Source of the DNA: Cyathus striatus
Lineage: Eukaryota; Basidiomycota; Agaricomycetes; Agaricales; Nidulariaceae
Reading direction: 5' to 3'
DNA: 64,000 nt
Assembly: GCA_025738555.1 (NCBI GenBank)
Contig: JAOVFP010000005.1
Span: 5,394,001 to 5,458,000 of the forward strand
Shown: piece after piece, positions 25,301 through 36,196 of the stretch
Numbering within the stretch: position 1 is the first letter of the stretch
Layout of the letters: each line of letters starts with the position of its first letter
Position numbers and translations under genes: made by a program
Notes under the pieces: generated by a model
Databases searched by the model: none
What the model was told of the DNA's origin: nothing
Seen by the model: only the letters and a program-made list of their open reading frames with translations

Positions 25301-26940
25301 TTACCAGCCTTCCTCTTCAGGTCTCCGACCTCGGAAGTTACATTCGACAAGTAAAGGCACAAGCCCACCGTTCTCTGGATGATTGAAATAATCCATCAAT
25401 GCCCATCCCCGAACTCTGGGCTCTTCCCTCTCGTCAAACTTTTCACCAAGATCTCGGTTGCTCGAAGTTACAATATTATTATCGCCGCAAAGTAAGTCAA
25501 GGAGCCACTTCGCGACGCGACTGTTCACGCCTTCCACCCCTAGGCCCCACTTGGGCCATCCGAAACCCAGGGCAACGGTCGGAGGAACCGCGAGCGGGAA
25601 TGATGCGGCAGAGAAGAATGTGATCGCCAACATGGGGATGGGCGGTTCTGGCGTTGGAGGTTTCAGAGGAAGGAGGATCTGCGTCGAAAGGGCAACTTTC
25701 TCCGGGATAGATAAGAATGAGGGGATGTCATACCTAGCGAGATAACGATAGAACATCAAAATAAGATCTACAATGAGAAAGACAGGTACTTGCCAATCAT
25801 GCGTTCTAACAAGTGTGTTCTTGCATTGCCATGAAAATCCCCATTTCTCGCTATTAGGCCAGGTGGTTGGGTGGATGCCTAGACCTTCGAGACCATTCTC
25901 CCAACCTTCTCCATTGCCTCCGAACCTACTGAACATGATGACCTTGCCCCGAACTTCTCCTAATTTGGGTATGCGATTCTCTAAGAACCATATTCCCAGT
26001 CCGCCAGGCCCATTTTCCATTTCTTTCCTCACAAGCAGGGAAAATTTCCTAGGAGGGTTGGTGGTAGCGTCCTCCTGCTTGATCGACATTACAATCGTTT
26101 CCTTGGAACCAGATGCAGAATTAAGGAATGCGTAGATTGTAGCAAGAATGGATTGGAATGGTGTGCGTTGAGGATACACTCCATGATATGCAATAAGGCG
26201 GTCTTTAATAACGGCGAGACGAACATCGATAACTCGAATTCCTGATAGTAATTGAGTAGAGAGTGGGGTATCTGGAACTTGACATTGCGAAATGGGCCAG
26301 CCGTAGAATGCCATGCTAAATTCAACATAGTTCAGTCATGCTACACGAGAAGGCGAGTAAAATATACGTACGTATCATGTGTTCCTAACAAATATTAGAC
26401 CCAGTGGATAATTAGGGAAATGATAGAAAATTACGAGCTTACCTGGTAGCATAAGTGAAGATAATGGAAGGGTATCTGGCATTTCAGACAAGAATGAAGA
26501 CATGTCCCTGCGAGGCAGGATCAACAGCCTATGGTGTGTCTTCGTAATCTAGAGTACCGAGCCCCAGACCTGAGATAGCGTTATAAAGCAGCTGCTTAAT
26601 GGATACTCACGCGACTGACGTAGATTCTCCATGGGCAGCCATGAGGCACTTTGGCTACCTGCCATGAAGCTGAGAGCGACATAGACACTCTAATCAACAG
26701 TCCTCTCGGAGAAACAAGCCATTCTTTCGATCTGCTGTCGTCGTTACCGCTGTCTACTATCGGAAGGCTCGGTCGAAGCAGGATCTTGCGGCGATAGCCT
26801 TTCAGGAGGTCCGTCGTCGTGCTTAAATTAGGTTGAACAGTGAGTTCTTCAAGTTCATCAGGACGGGTGGTAGACTTGTGTTTCTTGACGTTAGAAATAG
26901 TTATAGTTTCATTTGTAAGATTGAGCAGTGATACGCGCAT
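25301..26940 (-). CDS. PI-PLC X-domain (PLC-like) phosphodiesterase
   Basis: Single-domain phosphatidylinositol-specific phospholipase C-type enzyme of the bacterial-like family, expected to cleave glycerophospho-inositol substrates without calcium. Five exons on the minus strand: 26940-26611, 26548-26443, 26384-26372, 26315-25794, 25733-25301; 467 residues. The first catalytic His sits in LPGTHDT, which is split over three exons, including one of only 13 nt; the second is in DRLIAYHGVYP. Other blocks are MAFYGWPISQCQ, IRVIDVRLAV, KVIMFSRFGG and THDWYDIPSFLS. The N-terminal 110 residues resemble a small beta-rich domain. The 60-nt intron at 25793-25734 begins GCAAGT; its removal restores the W-Y-D-I-P join. 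It is divergent from JAC1 across about 190 bp. Confidence 0.85.
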
Positions 26941-27132
26941 GGCTGAAGCGTGAAATGCAAGCTACAGTTGAGAACTGCAGTTACAGAAAAGCCAGGACCG
27001 CGGCAGGACGTCGTGTGGCCACTAACTAGGTGCCAACGTAACCTTACATTAAACTTAAGGTGCGCACTGCGCAGCGGGCGCTAATCTTGCAATGTTGACA
27101 ACACGTGACCGTCACGGAGCTCATTCTATGCT
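26941..27132. promoter_or_regulatory. Bidirectional promoter between PLC-like gene and JAC1
   Basis: Only 192 bp separate the two divergent start codons, so both 5' UTRs and promoters share this stretch. A CACGTGAC motif at about 27101-27108 contains an E-box (CACGTG), which in fungi may be read by bHLH factors. Confidence 0.5.
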
Positions 27133-28018
27133 ATGATGCTTCGCCCAACCACCAGGTCCCTCGCAAGATATCCTCGTCTTTTGCCTCGCTTTCTGTCCCC
27201 GCTTCAACCTCATTCTCATACAATCCACCAGCCATCTCGCTTCTTGTCGAGTTTACTACGGCATACTCGCCGTCCCACTTTCCATAGCCTTCGCCAGTAC
27301 TCATCCTCAAATCCCTCCATTTGCCCCTCATGTTCTCAGCCTCTTCCGTCTCCCGTTTCCGCCTGCACAAATTGTTGGAACATCTTTGCTATACCCCCTG
27401 ATCTATCCCACCACCAGCTCCTTGGACTTCCATACGATCCGAACCCGTTCATTGTAGATCTGCCAACACTCAAACAGCGCTTTCGCGACGCGCAGTCTGT
27501 TTGTCACCCAGATGCATGGGCAGCCAGAGATCCGGTCAGCGTTTCATTCTATCTTTCTAGTAGTTATACTGAATGTGTTTTGTTTAATAGGCGAAACAAG
27601 ACATTGCACAAGCGCTTTCTTCGCGAGTGAACGAGGCCTATCAGACTTTGCTTAAACCGCTCGCAAGAGCAGAATATATTTTAAGCCGTAACCAGTTACC
27701 TGTGCAGGAGCACGATCAAGTCGACGATGTTGAATTCATGGCTGATATTATGGAAGTTCGTGAGTTTATTGACGAGACGGACGATGCGGCCGAGGTCGTT
27801 GCGCTCATGGAAGAAAATGATGGTAAGTATCTAAACCAAGGACTCATTACTGTTTTTTGAAAACCATGTTTGCAGATAAAATACAGGAGATGGTTAAGCG
27901 GCTCGAGGATCTTGTCGGAAAGCAAGACTGGCCTCGTGTTAAGACAGCTGCAGTGGAGTTGAGGTATTTGGAAGGAATAGAGAATGCGGCGAAGAAATGG
28001 CTAGATAACCACACATAA
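27133..28018 (+). CDS. JAC1: Mitochondrial J-protein co-chaperone HscB/Jac1
   Basis: DnaJ-type partner of the mitochondrial Hsp70 that hands Fe-S clusters from the Isu scaffold to targets. Exons 27133-27534, 27591-27822 and 27876-28018 encode 258 residues. The N-terminus is an Arg-rich presequence. A Cys pair motif follows (CPSCSQPLPSPVSACTNC, CxxC-x11-CxxC), like the zinc-ribbon of animal HSCB. The J domain has LLGLPYDPNPF and the HPD tripeptide in CHPDAW, which stimulates the Hsp70 ATPase. The C-terminal helical domain (AYQTLLKPLARAEYIL and ELRYLEGIENAAKKW) is the Isu-binding part. Start chosen at the first ATG of the tandem ATGATG. It converges with the transporter gene downstream; the stop codons are about 120 bp apart. 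Confidence 0.93.
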
Positions 28019-28138
28019 CGAGACGATCTATTTGCTTCTGAAACAAAAAATGTGCATACATGCGAACTTGGTAAAAGCTACAATGTTAATACCCGAAGAA
28101 TAACGCTAAATCCTAAATCCCTTTTGTATTCGAGTCCA

Positions 28139-29527
28139 TTATACACCATTGATATCTATCAACATCTCTGTAGTTCTAAGTGCGGCTACGACAGCGAGAA
28201 ACATGATGGGGGTTATGATATACATATATGTCAATATGCGTGCGACGACCATCTTCTCCTTTTGCATCCGTCCGTTTCCGTTGGAATCTCCATCTTCCTC
28301 ATTTTCGTTGGTATCCTTTCCTTTATCAGCAGACACCTCTACAAGCGTGCTGAGAATCATAGCTGGTGGCCCGATTGGCATGAGCATCATACTGAACCAG
28401 AGCATTGGGTCGTTAATCAATATCGATGTTTTTGCGGCGAGCAGGTAAATAAATGGAATGCTGACGAGTGTCCAGAACACAAATCTAATGAAGAATACGA
28501 AGACAAGCCCGGCTTTGCCTGGTTTGGGAGAGGGTACAGATGGCGGAGGTGTGAGAGAGTCGGAGAGGTTTGAACCAACGACAAACCTAACATTGAAAGG
28601 TTAAGTTGATGAGTATCAGCGAGCACCTGTCTCGCACAATACGTACATTTGCAAAGCTGTGAACAGGTCACCAATGTTTCTTAAGCTCTCCGTCAGCCAG
28701 GCGTTAAGATAACCTCCGTTTGATGTATCCGCGAAGAATGCCTTATGCAAAGGAGGGACAAGGCCAATGAAGATGGCAAGGACGGCGCCCCATAGAGTAG
28801 GGTTAAGGAGTGAAGAGATATATTTTAAAGTGGACTGTACTCTTATCGGCAGACGATGGAATTGGAAAATGAGTGTGTTTTCCGTCGCGTATATATGTGA
28901 CATGACAGGTTTAGGGAGCAAAGAAGTTTGCTCGCTTGGTTCTTCGTTCGACGACCCATTTTGTTGAGGCTCTTCGCGGGAAGACTCCTCAAGTTCATCC
29001 CTTCCCTCGGACGAGCCAGCTCCCAGAAGCTTAGGTCCGAATGCGAAAGTGGCTGTGTTTGACACCAAACTGTTGATGAGGAAATATCCTTGCGCACGTT
29101 TAACTGCCTCGTCCATGGCACCTCCTCCAGCTATGGATTTTAATATTCCTGTTGTTGTCAAGCTCTGCGTTAAGAGCAATGGGAGTGAAGTGGTATTGTT
29201 GAATGTTACCGCAACGATCGTCCATTGAGGTAGTCCAAACCATTTCACCCCTGCCTTTCCGATAGCAACTGAGACAAGGGCGTAAAATACTGACCATGCA
29301 AATATGGGAAGATAGTTCGTGACGTTCTGAGAGGTGAGTTGTTCGCCAATATTCGTTATAAGAAGTGCTGGGAGGAAGAGATTTCGACAAAGAGACGAAA
29401 TGTTGCTTGCTGTAGAGCCGTCTACCATTCCCACGTGGGCGGCGAAGACACCAAACGAGAGCGTTAGAAGAACTGAGAAGGAGGCCTGGAGGGCACCCAG
29501 AAGGGAGGTTGCGATGGCTGAAGACAT
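28139..29527 (-). CDS. Auxin-efflux-carrier family (AEC/PIN-like) membrane transporter
   Basis: Multi-pass membrane protein of the AEC family; fungal members sit in the ER or plasma membrane and their substrates are not settled. Two exons (29527-28647 and 28586-28139) encode about 442 residues. The first half has about five hydrophobic helices (SFSVLLTLSFGVFAAHVGMV, NLFLPALLITNIGEQL, WTIVAVTFNNTTSLPLLLTQ). A hydrophilic Glu/Ser-rich loop at about residues 195-240 follows (EESSREEPQQNGSSNEEPSE), then a second helical half including LNPTLWGAVLAIFIGLVPPL and PMLWFSMMLMPIGPPAMILS. The conserved N-T-T-S-L-P-L motif is typical. Start placed at 29527; an in-frame upstream ATG at 29722 would add a non-conserved 65 residues. 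Confidence 0.86.
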
Positions 29528-30025
29528 GGAGTGAATGGTAGGAACGAATTCAGGTCGTGTGCGACGTAAATAAAAATGAAGTCCGATGACATCACAGAAC
29601 TCTATGGCACTGTCAGCGTCATTACTCGAGCCTGGGCACAAAGAAGATGCGAATGCATGACAGAGAGAGAATGCGTCAGGGAAGAACAGCTGCGAATAGA
29701 AAATAGGAACGAGCAAGTTCAAGTACTGTACTTCGTTTTGCGCCGTTGTGCTGTACTCGAGTTATTGTATCGGCATGGACTATGGCTCTTATTCTCAGGA
29801 ACCGTATCCTTCGGTGCAGTTCGCAGAGAAACAGAGGAATTGCTGCACAGCCATGGATACAATTCAAGTCCCAGAACACTAGACCTACTATAATCATTCC
29901 CGCAAATCAATCTCCTATTGGAGTCAGCCTGTGTCAGACGCACAACGAGGATTCGGTCAGATAAATGTTATGATCCTAGAATTATTTCAAAGCAGTAGGG
30001 TACATCAAAAACACCAAATTTCCAC
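29528..30025. other. Spacer upstream of the transporter
   Basis: About 500 bp carrying the transporter promoter and the 3' end of the uL16m gene. ORFs on both strands here are short and unsupported. Confidence 0.45.
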
Positions 30026-30871
30026 CTATGCTGACGCCGTCGGCTGTGAACCAATAGCCGCAGAAACTTCGGGGATGATTGATGGGTCAACTACTGGTTT
30101 TGGAGGATGGAGAACAAGTCTTCCCAGTCGAGGGGGAGTGGTCTTGTTGATAAACTCCATCTTGGTAGGAAGTTTTGCGGATGCTTGGCGAAGGACTGCG
30201 GTGTTGCTAGTTAATTCGTAGACAGACATGTAAAATCGAAGCGACATACTGTCCCGTGCAAGTTCCTCTCGGATTGGTACGCCACCAATTTCAAAGATAA
30301 CACGGCCTGTGGGGACACTAGGTTCGATTAATAGTTAGGTCAGACAATTATTACTGGCATTTTACCGAGTTGCCCAAAACTCGAAGGTTCCTTTTCCTTT
30401 ACCCATACGCGTTTCGTTACCCTATTCAAATAAAGGCGTAAGTATCGATATACCCATTAAGCAGCGAAGAAAACTGACCTTAACACAAACTGGAATATCT
30501 GGGAAAATTCTCAAATAAATCTTGGCTCCCTTAAACACCTTCAACTTCTTCTTTAGAACCTCCTGCGCGGTTGTGAGCTGCTTAGCGCTCAGTCTGGCAC
30601 CATTCCCTACTATCCTAATACCCCAATCACCAAAAGCAAGTGTCGTTCCCTTCGTCGAACCTCCAGTAGGAATTGGAATGCGGCCCTTGTGCCTTTTGGC
30701 GTATTTCACCTTATTGGGGGCGAGTTGACCACGATTACGGGAGAAGAGCGTCAATGGAGAGGGCAATACAGGTGCACGGTGGGGAGCTACAGGAAATAAA
30801 GAGCGACCTGTAAGGCTGGTTGCCGTGCCCAACACCCGCCGGGAAAGGGAGGAAAGAGAAAGCATTGGCAT
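30026..30871 (-). CDS. MRPL16: Mitochondrial large ribosomal subunit protein uL16m
   Basis: L16 of the mitoribosome, located near the peptidyl-transferase centre. Exons 30871-30479, 30421-30366, 30317-30250 and 30195-30026 give 228 residues. An Arg/Ser-rich presequence is followed by the L16 core: APNKVKYAKRHKGRIP, LAFGDWGIRIVGNGARLSAK, FPDIPVCVK, ETRMGKGKGTFEFWATRV, GRVIFEIGGVPIREELARD and QASAKLPTKMEFINK. The 54-nt intron (30249-30196, GTATGT...CGCAG) is in frame and stop-free; removing it restores the conserved A-R-D-I-L-R-Q-A-S helix. The C-terminal 40 residues (Pro-rich) extend beyond bacterial L16. It is divergent from PRP3. Confidence 0.92.
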
Positions 30872-31022
30872 TCGTTACGTAATCACTGACTGCTGACTTG
30901 TAATTCCGCTGTCCCACCCACGCATCCTGGCTCTGGAGACGACGCCCACCACAGCGACTAACCCAACATTCACCTTTCTCTTATTGCTCTTGTTATATTC
31001 ATACTCGTCTCCAATATTTGCA
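30872..31022. promoter_or_regulatory. Bidirectional promoter between MRPL16 and PRP3
   Basis: 151 bp between the two divergent ATGs. Both 5' UTRs must be very short or overlap. No TATA box was seen. Confidence 0.5.
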
Positions 31023-33513
31023 ATGAGCGACAGGAAAAGACCTCATGAAGGAGCCATAGATGCTTCCAACAAGAAACTCAAAAGGTCAGCTTCGCGCCTT
31101 TAATTCCACATGTTTTCTGCCTATGTGATGCTAACGGACTCTTTTTCGTTTGTAGTGACGTGAGTGCTTTCTTCGTTTCATCTGTCACCATAAAAGGTGA
31201 ATTTGCTATCGCCCAACTCGATTCTGACAATGTTTCTATAACCTTTTTTCCATCTCAGAATGCACCAAGTAATGGAACCACATTATCAGCGGGAGGGGTA
31301 AGCATTTACACACTTAAGTCCGCTGTTTTAATTTTCTGACGAATATCTTTATCTCCCTCTTTGATGTGTTCATATAGATATCTGGCGCCGACCTTATTGC
31401 TCAAAAGCGTGCTGAAATCTCTGCGAAGCTTGCCGCAATGAGGGGTGGCGTGCTTGGAGGGGGAGCAGCAACTAAACCAGCCGCGGGTGTTGCGGCTCCT
31501 GTACCCATAGTAGCGAAACAATCCGTTCTCCCTCTAAAAATGGTGGCGTCTAGGTCTCCTAGTATCTCGAGTGGCCCTACTCCAGCAACCGGCTCACCGG
31601 CTCCCGGAACACCTATTGTCGTGGACGACCTTGCTCGAAAGGTGGCGGAAGCAAAGCGAAGGGTGGCAGAAGCTCAGAGTAAGCTTGCAGTTAAGGATAA
31701 TCCTTACATGGTCAGTATGCTCATTGCTAGTAGCATGTGTCATTACTGATTGTTGGGTATCCAGTCTCTGGCACAGATGGGAAAGAAAAGGGGGACTCCT
31801 GTTGTCGAGCAAACACAGCAAGGTGCTGGATTGAAGATGGCAGCTCATCCTATGTTACTTGATCAAACGCCCATGTTCTCCCAGTCTAAGAAGGATAAGT
31901 ACAAGCCTATGCAACCGAAGTTTGCTTCTATTAAAGTAAAGCATAAAGCTATATTTCAATACAAACTTGCCTTGACAAATTCCATCTAGGCTAATACGCG
32001 AAATATACCAACACCTCCACCTGCTCCGTCGCCTGTTGTTCCTACGCCCAGTCCATCCGCAAATCCGTATGCCTCTACCGCAGGCTCGTCGAAGGATCTT
32101 GGAACTGGATTTGAAGGGGCACCAAGAGAGAGAGCGGGGCGCAGATTCAATTTTAACCAAAAGGGTAAATACGTGCAGTTAGGAAACCAGATGCGACAAG
32201 AGCTTCAGCTTGAGGATCTCAAACAAAGGATCGCGCAGAGCGCTCGGAAAGCCGGTTTAGATGGTGACATGGGGATAGAGAAAACAATAAAGGTGTGTTC
32301 TATAATTGCTTACCTACTCTCGATTGATTACCTGACAACATTCGCTTGTGCAGCGTGTCCCGCCTCCGGAAGCAGAATGGTGGGATGTGGCATTGCTTCC
32401 CACCAATAAATACGATGATATCGACACTTTGGGCCTTGAGAATCTCAATATTAGAACGGCAAACTCACCGGTTAATTGGTACATTCAGCATCCAATTCCA
32501 ATCCCCGCTCCTGGGGAGAAGAGTAAGATTGCTTTGAAGCCAATGATGTTAACTAAGAAGGTCAGTATCATATGGTCAGTGAAAATTCCTATTAGCGCTG
32601 ACTTTTCGAAACAGGAACAAAAGAAGATGAGAAAATTGCGCCGAAAGGAAGCACTTCAAGACAAACGCGATCGTATTCGCATGGGCCTGTTGCCCCCTGA
32701 CCCTCCCAAAGGCTAGCTGATACCTCATCTCCGGAGTTGCTCTAACTTCTTTTTTTTAGTTCGTCTCGCCAACTTGATGAAAGTGTTGACTTCAGATGCT
32801 GTACAAGATCCTACGAGAGTGGAAGCGAGAGTTAGGAGAGAAGTTGCTATGAGGAAGCATGCGCATGAAAAGATGAATACTGAACGTAAATTAACCGATG
32901 AACAACGGAGAGAAAAGGTGGAAAATAAGAAATTAGAAGAAGAGAAAAAAGGTATATATGGAGCTGTTTACAAGTAGGTTTTCAACGCACAGCCGAATAC
33001 TTTCTTGTCTGATGTTTCACTTCTATTAGGGTTAAAGTTCTCAGTGATCCTGCTCATCAGTTCAAGGTCCGCAAGAACGCAGAGCAGCTTAACCTCACTG
33101 GGGTTTGCATTTTTAATTCACAGTTCAACTTGGTGTACGTTGAGGGTGCAGCAAAATTTATGAAGAACTACAAACGCCTAATGTTACACCGTATGGCGTG
33201 GACAGAGGCTGCTCGTCCGCGCGGAGGAGAAGATGTAGAGCTCGAGGATCCCGATTCTGATGTGGAAGGTGACGTTGAAGAAAATACCAGCAAGGGAAAG
33301 AAGATAGACCAGGCGACAACGGAGGGCAAATCGCTTGAAGACAACAAGTGTTTCCTGGTATGGGAGGGTATGCTGCGAGATCGGTCATTCCCTAGCTTTA
33401 AAGCAAAAAGCTGCCCAACCGATAGAGATGCGAAGGACTTTTTAGGAGAAAGGTTGAAAGGCTACTGGGACATGGCCAAGAACTGGAAGCCGGAGGAAGA
33501 GGAGCTATTCTAA
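31023..33513 (+). CDS. PRP3: U4/U6 snRNP splicing factor Prp3
   Basis: Component of the U4/U6.U5 tri-snRNP that holds the U4/U6 RNA duplex in the spliceosome. Ten exons (31023-31084, 31156-31159, 31259-31297, 31378-31710, 31765-31935, 31990-32292, 32354-32560, 32615-32711, 32760-32973, 33030-33513) encode 637 residues. Conserved blocks: ARRVAEAQSKLA-like helices, RRFNFNQKGKYVQLGNQMR, PEAEWWDVALLP, NWYIQHPIPIPAP, RKLRRKEALQDKRDRIRMGL, VRLANLMKVLTSDAVQDPT, NAEQLNLTG and the C-terminal DUF1115 region with FLVWEGMLRDRSFPSFK. Two oddities are needed for a continuous frame: a 4-nt exon at 31156-31159 and a GC-AG intron at 32712-32759. Confidence 0.94.
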
Positions 33514-33992
33514 ATATGGAAATCACGGTGCTTTTTGCAAGGTGATTCGTATGTCTTCGTGCGTACTATGTGAATATTTAATCAAATATGGCATTACCGT
33601 TACGGATCACAATTTCGCAATCGAAATCGTTTGGAACTAGTCATGCGAATGGCATGTTGTAAGGGGGATCTATCAGCTTCTGTCATAATTGCGCGATCAG
33701 TTCGTTACACCTCAATCAAAGTTGCCTTGTCACGATGTCCAATTGCTGACCCACATTTTTCTCCATGCGTACCATCGCGACCACAACAGTAATCAGCCGA
33801 TGTATTGCTTAGGGGCAATGGGTTTTACTCGAACTGCAAAGAGTTATGCGACGGATTTACTGGGACTGCAAACAGGCTTATCGTAGTATGGTATCCATCT
33901 GATATGCCGCACAGACCTCTTATCGCACAGGCAGTATAAAAGGGGGGTAAAAACCTGGGCTATGAATCAAGAGAGCCAACTTTTCACTTAAT
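33514..33992. other. Spacer between PRP3 and first MIF-like gene
   Basis: About 480 bp; no gene seen. The right end holds the TATA box of the MIF-like gene. Confidence 0.45.
33935..33942 (+). promoter_or_regulatory. TATA box of first MIF-like gene
   Basis: TATAAAAG, 51 bp before the start codon, in a region otherwise of mixed composition. Its position fits a fungal TATA promoter, and it suggests regulated rather than constitutive expression. Confidence 0.6.
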
Positions 33993-34581
33993 ATGCCTAC
34001 CATACAACTTATCACGAATGTTAAAGTAATTTACTTTATTTCATGGTGTTGTTGCTGGTACTCATTCATTTATCCCTTTAGCTCGATGACACCAAGGAAG
34101 CGATCCTTGAGTTGTCGAAGGTAGATTTCACTAAAAAAAGATGGTCAATGCAGTTGCTTACGACTCTACAGCGCAGTGCCAACATTCTTTCCGTACCCGA
34201 GAAATTCGTCTGTGCAACGATAATATACGACGAAAACCTTGCATTTTCTGGGACGTTTGAACCGGCAATTATTCTAAACATTGTATGTATTCCCTCACTG
34301 GAGCATAAAGATTACTTAATTCTCGTTATGTGTAGAGCAGCCTCGATAATTTGAACCTTGAAAAAAATGAACATTACTCAAAAGAGTACTTTCAGTTTTT
34401 TTTGGAGAAGTTTGGCGTCTCAGATGAGAGGGCATACATCGGTTTCGTTGATCCTGGACGCAGTTTCCTTGGGTATGTATCTTTACGTATGCTCCCAAGT
34501 TTCAGTGAGTTTGACTGATGTACTTAAATTTATAGTTACAAAGGCACCACGTTTGCAACCATCTTTTCCCGGCGCAACTAA
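33993..34581 (+). CDS. MIF-like tautomerase-superfamily protein, copy 1
   Basis: Small protein of the macrophage migration inhibitory factor/tautomerase superfamily; trimeric enolase-keto tautomerases that use the N-terminal Pro as catalytic base. Exons 33993-34025, 34082-34120, 34172-34282, 34336-34472 and 34536-34581 give 121 residues. After Met comes Pro (MPTIQLITNVKLDDTK), so Pro-1 is conserved. Family-like segments are VPEKFVCATIIYDENLAFSG, ILNISSLDNLNLEKNEHYSK, the helix FFLEKFGVSDERAYIGFVDP and the final GYKGTTFATIF. The CxxC thiol motif of mammalian MIF is not present. The paralogue about 1 kb downstream has identical lengths for exons 1-4, so the pair is a tandem duplication. No secretion signal is seen. 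Confidence 0.85.
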
Positions 34582-35603
34582 ACCGTCCTAAACTGTTAGT
34601 GATCTGTAAACCCTTAGTAAGTTGGCAGAGGCAAAGATTTGAAGTTGCAATGTTATCATTCTACGTTGTCATGAGCATAAGTTAATTATAGCTAACACAG
34701 GAGTCGGAAGCAAGATAATAGCGTACACCTTGCGACTGGATTCTATCGAACAGATGTTTCTTGAATCTAGACGAAAGTTAGTCTTGAATCGAAGTAAAGA
34801 CAATATGGGGTTTGGCACTTCCCCTAACTCCGAGTCCAATAAACAGAAGTTCAATTATGACGTTGTAAACAAGTTGCAAAACCCCAGATTCATGTTAAGT
34901 AAGATTGGCCATTCATCGACATTGCTCATCTTCTGGTATTCGTATGATGTTCTGTTACTACTTTAAGTACTTGCATTTCGGACTTGACTTGAACGTGGGC
35001 GGTCGGGACATGATAGGACATGATTGAGACGTGAAGCAATCTGTACTTGATCTGCACAGACTGCAGTGCACATCGACGACGCGTCAGACAAATTTTCCCA
35101 CATACTTTTACCGTGGCATGTTTTGCAACTTTCCCAACTCCTATAATACAAAAAATTACTCTGGCTTGACTCTAGCCTCCTCTAGCCTTGTCTTTCTTCC
35201 TCCATAAACAAAATTTCCTTCGTTTCCTTATATCAAATTTTAAAATTTATGTTCATTGGGTACAACACCGTGACAAATGTCTAATTTCAAGTTAATTTCG
35301 AGTAAAATTCGAGCGGGGCTTGGACACTTTTGGAGGGATTGGCAGCCTTTGGCAGTTGGATCAACGGATCTCCTCCCGTGCTCAGTGCAGCCGGACGCAG
35401 ATCCCATTCAATCGGTAATGGGTTCGATACTCTGGAATTCTCGAACCTGTGACCAGCTCCCGCCGGATGCTGATTTATAAGTCAACAGGCAGACAACTTC
35501 GCCAAGCACCTTCGCCTCCCACTTCTCTATCTCAAGCCCCGCAGTGTCACCTAGTGCCAGCACCTCGTCGTGATACTAATAAATTATCGAATAACTATAG
35601 ATC
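34582..35603. other. Spacer between the two MIF-like genes
   Basis: About 1 kb without a supported gene. The ORF at 34730-34966 has no family features. The second gene's promoter must lie in the right part; no clear TATA box was seen. Confidence 0.45.
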
Positions 35604-36196
35604 ATGCCTTCCCTCTCTCTCATCACCAACGTGAAGGTAAGATACGCGTCGGCGTCTATCATCCACATCGGTTAACTCATGGTTTTCAAGATTCCCGATG
35701 CCAAAGCGTTCGCCCTCGAATTCTCAAAGGTTTTTTGCGGAATATGTTTTCACCTGTTATTGCATTGTTGAGGCGAGCTAAAGCTTAGCGCCGCTACCCT
35801 TCGGAAGCCAGAGGCTTACATTACCGTCAACATCACCTACAACGAGACTCTTACTTTTGCAGGGTCTCTTGATCTGGCTTTTGTCTTGAATATTGTATGT
35901 AGACGAACTTATATGCTTGAATCACAGTGCTTAGATGAAACTCTCTAGATTAGCTTAGATAACCTCAATCCTACCGCCAATGAGGAATACAGCCAAAAAT
36001 TCTTTGGGTTCTTCAAGGAGAAGCTGGGGGTTGAAGCTAATCGCGCATATATTACCTTCATTGACCCCGGAAGGGAATATATTGGGTGCGTCCAGTGTTT
36101 ATTTTGCTACTTTATATCAGATCTTGGTTCTGTGATGATTAATGTTCATACAGACACGATAACACGACCTTCGGAACAATTTTTGGCAAGAAGTAA
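35604..36196 (+). CDS. MIF-like tautomerase-superfamily protein, copy 2
   Basis: Paralogue of the upstream gene. Exons 35604-35636, 35691-35729, 35784-35894, 35949-36085 and 36154-36196 give 120 residues. Pro-1 is again present (MPSLSLITNVKIPDAK). Shared blocks with copy 1 are LITNVK, Y-x-E-x-L-x-F-x-G (ITYNETLTFAGSLDLAFVLN), SLDNLNPTANEEYSQKFFGF, ANRAYITFIDPGREYIG and NTTFGTIFGKK. Exons 1-4 have the same lengths and phases as copy 1, while the protein sequences have diverged to roughly half identity, so the duplication is old or divergence was fast. A tautomerase role is inferred from Pro-1 and fold-level similarity; the substrate is unknown. Confidence 0.85.
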
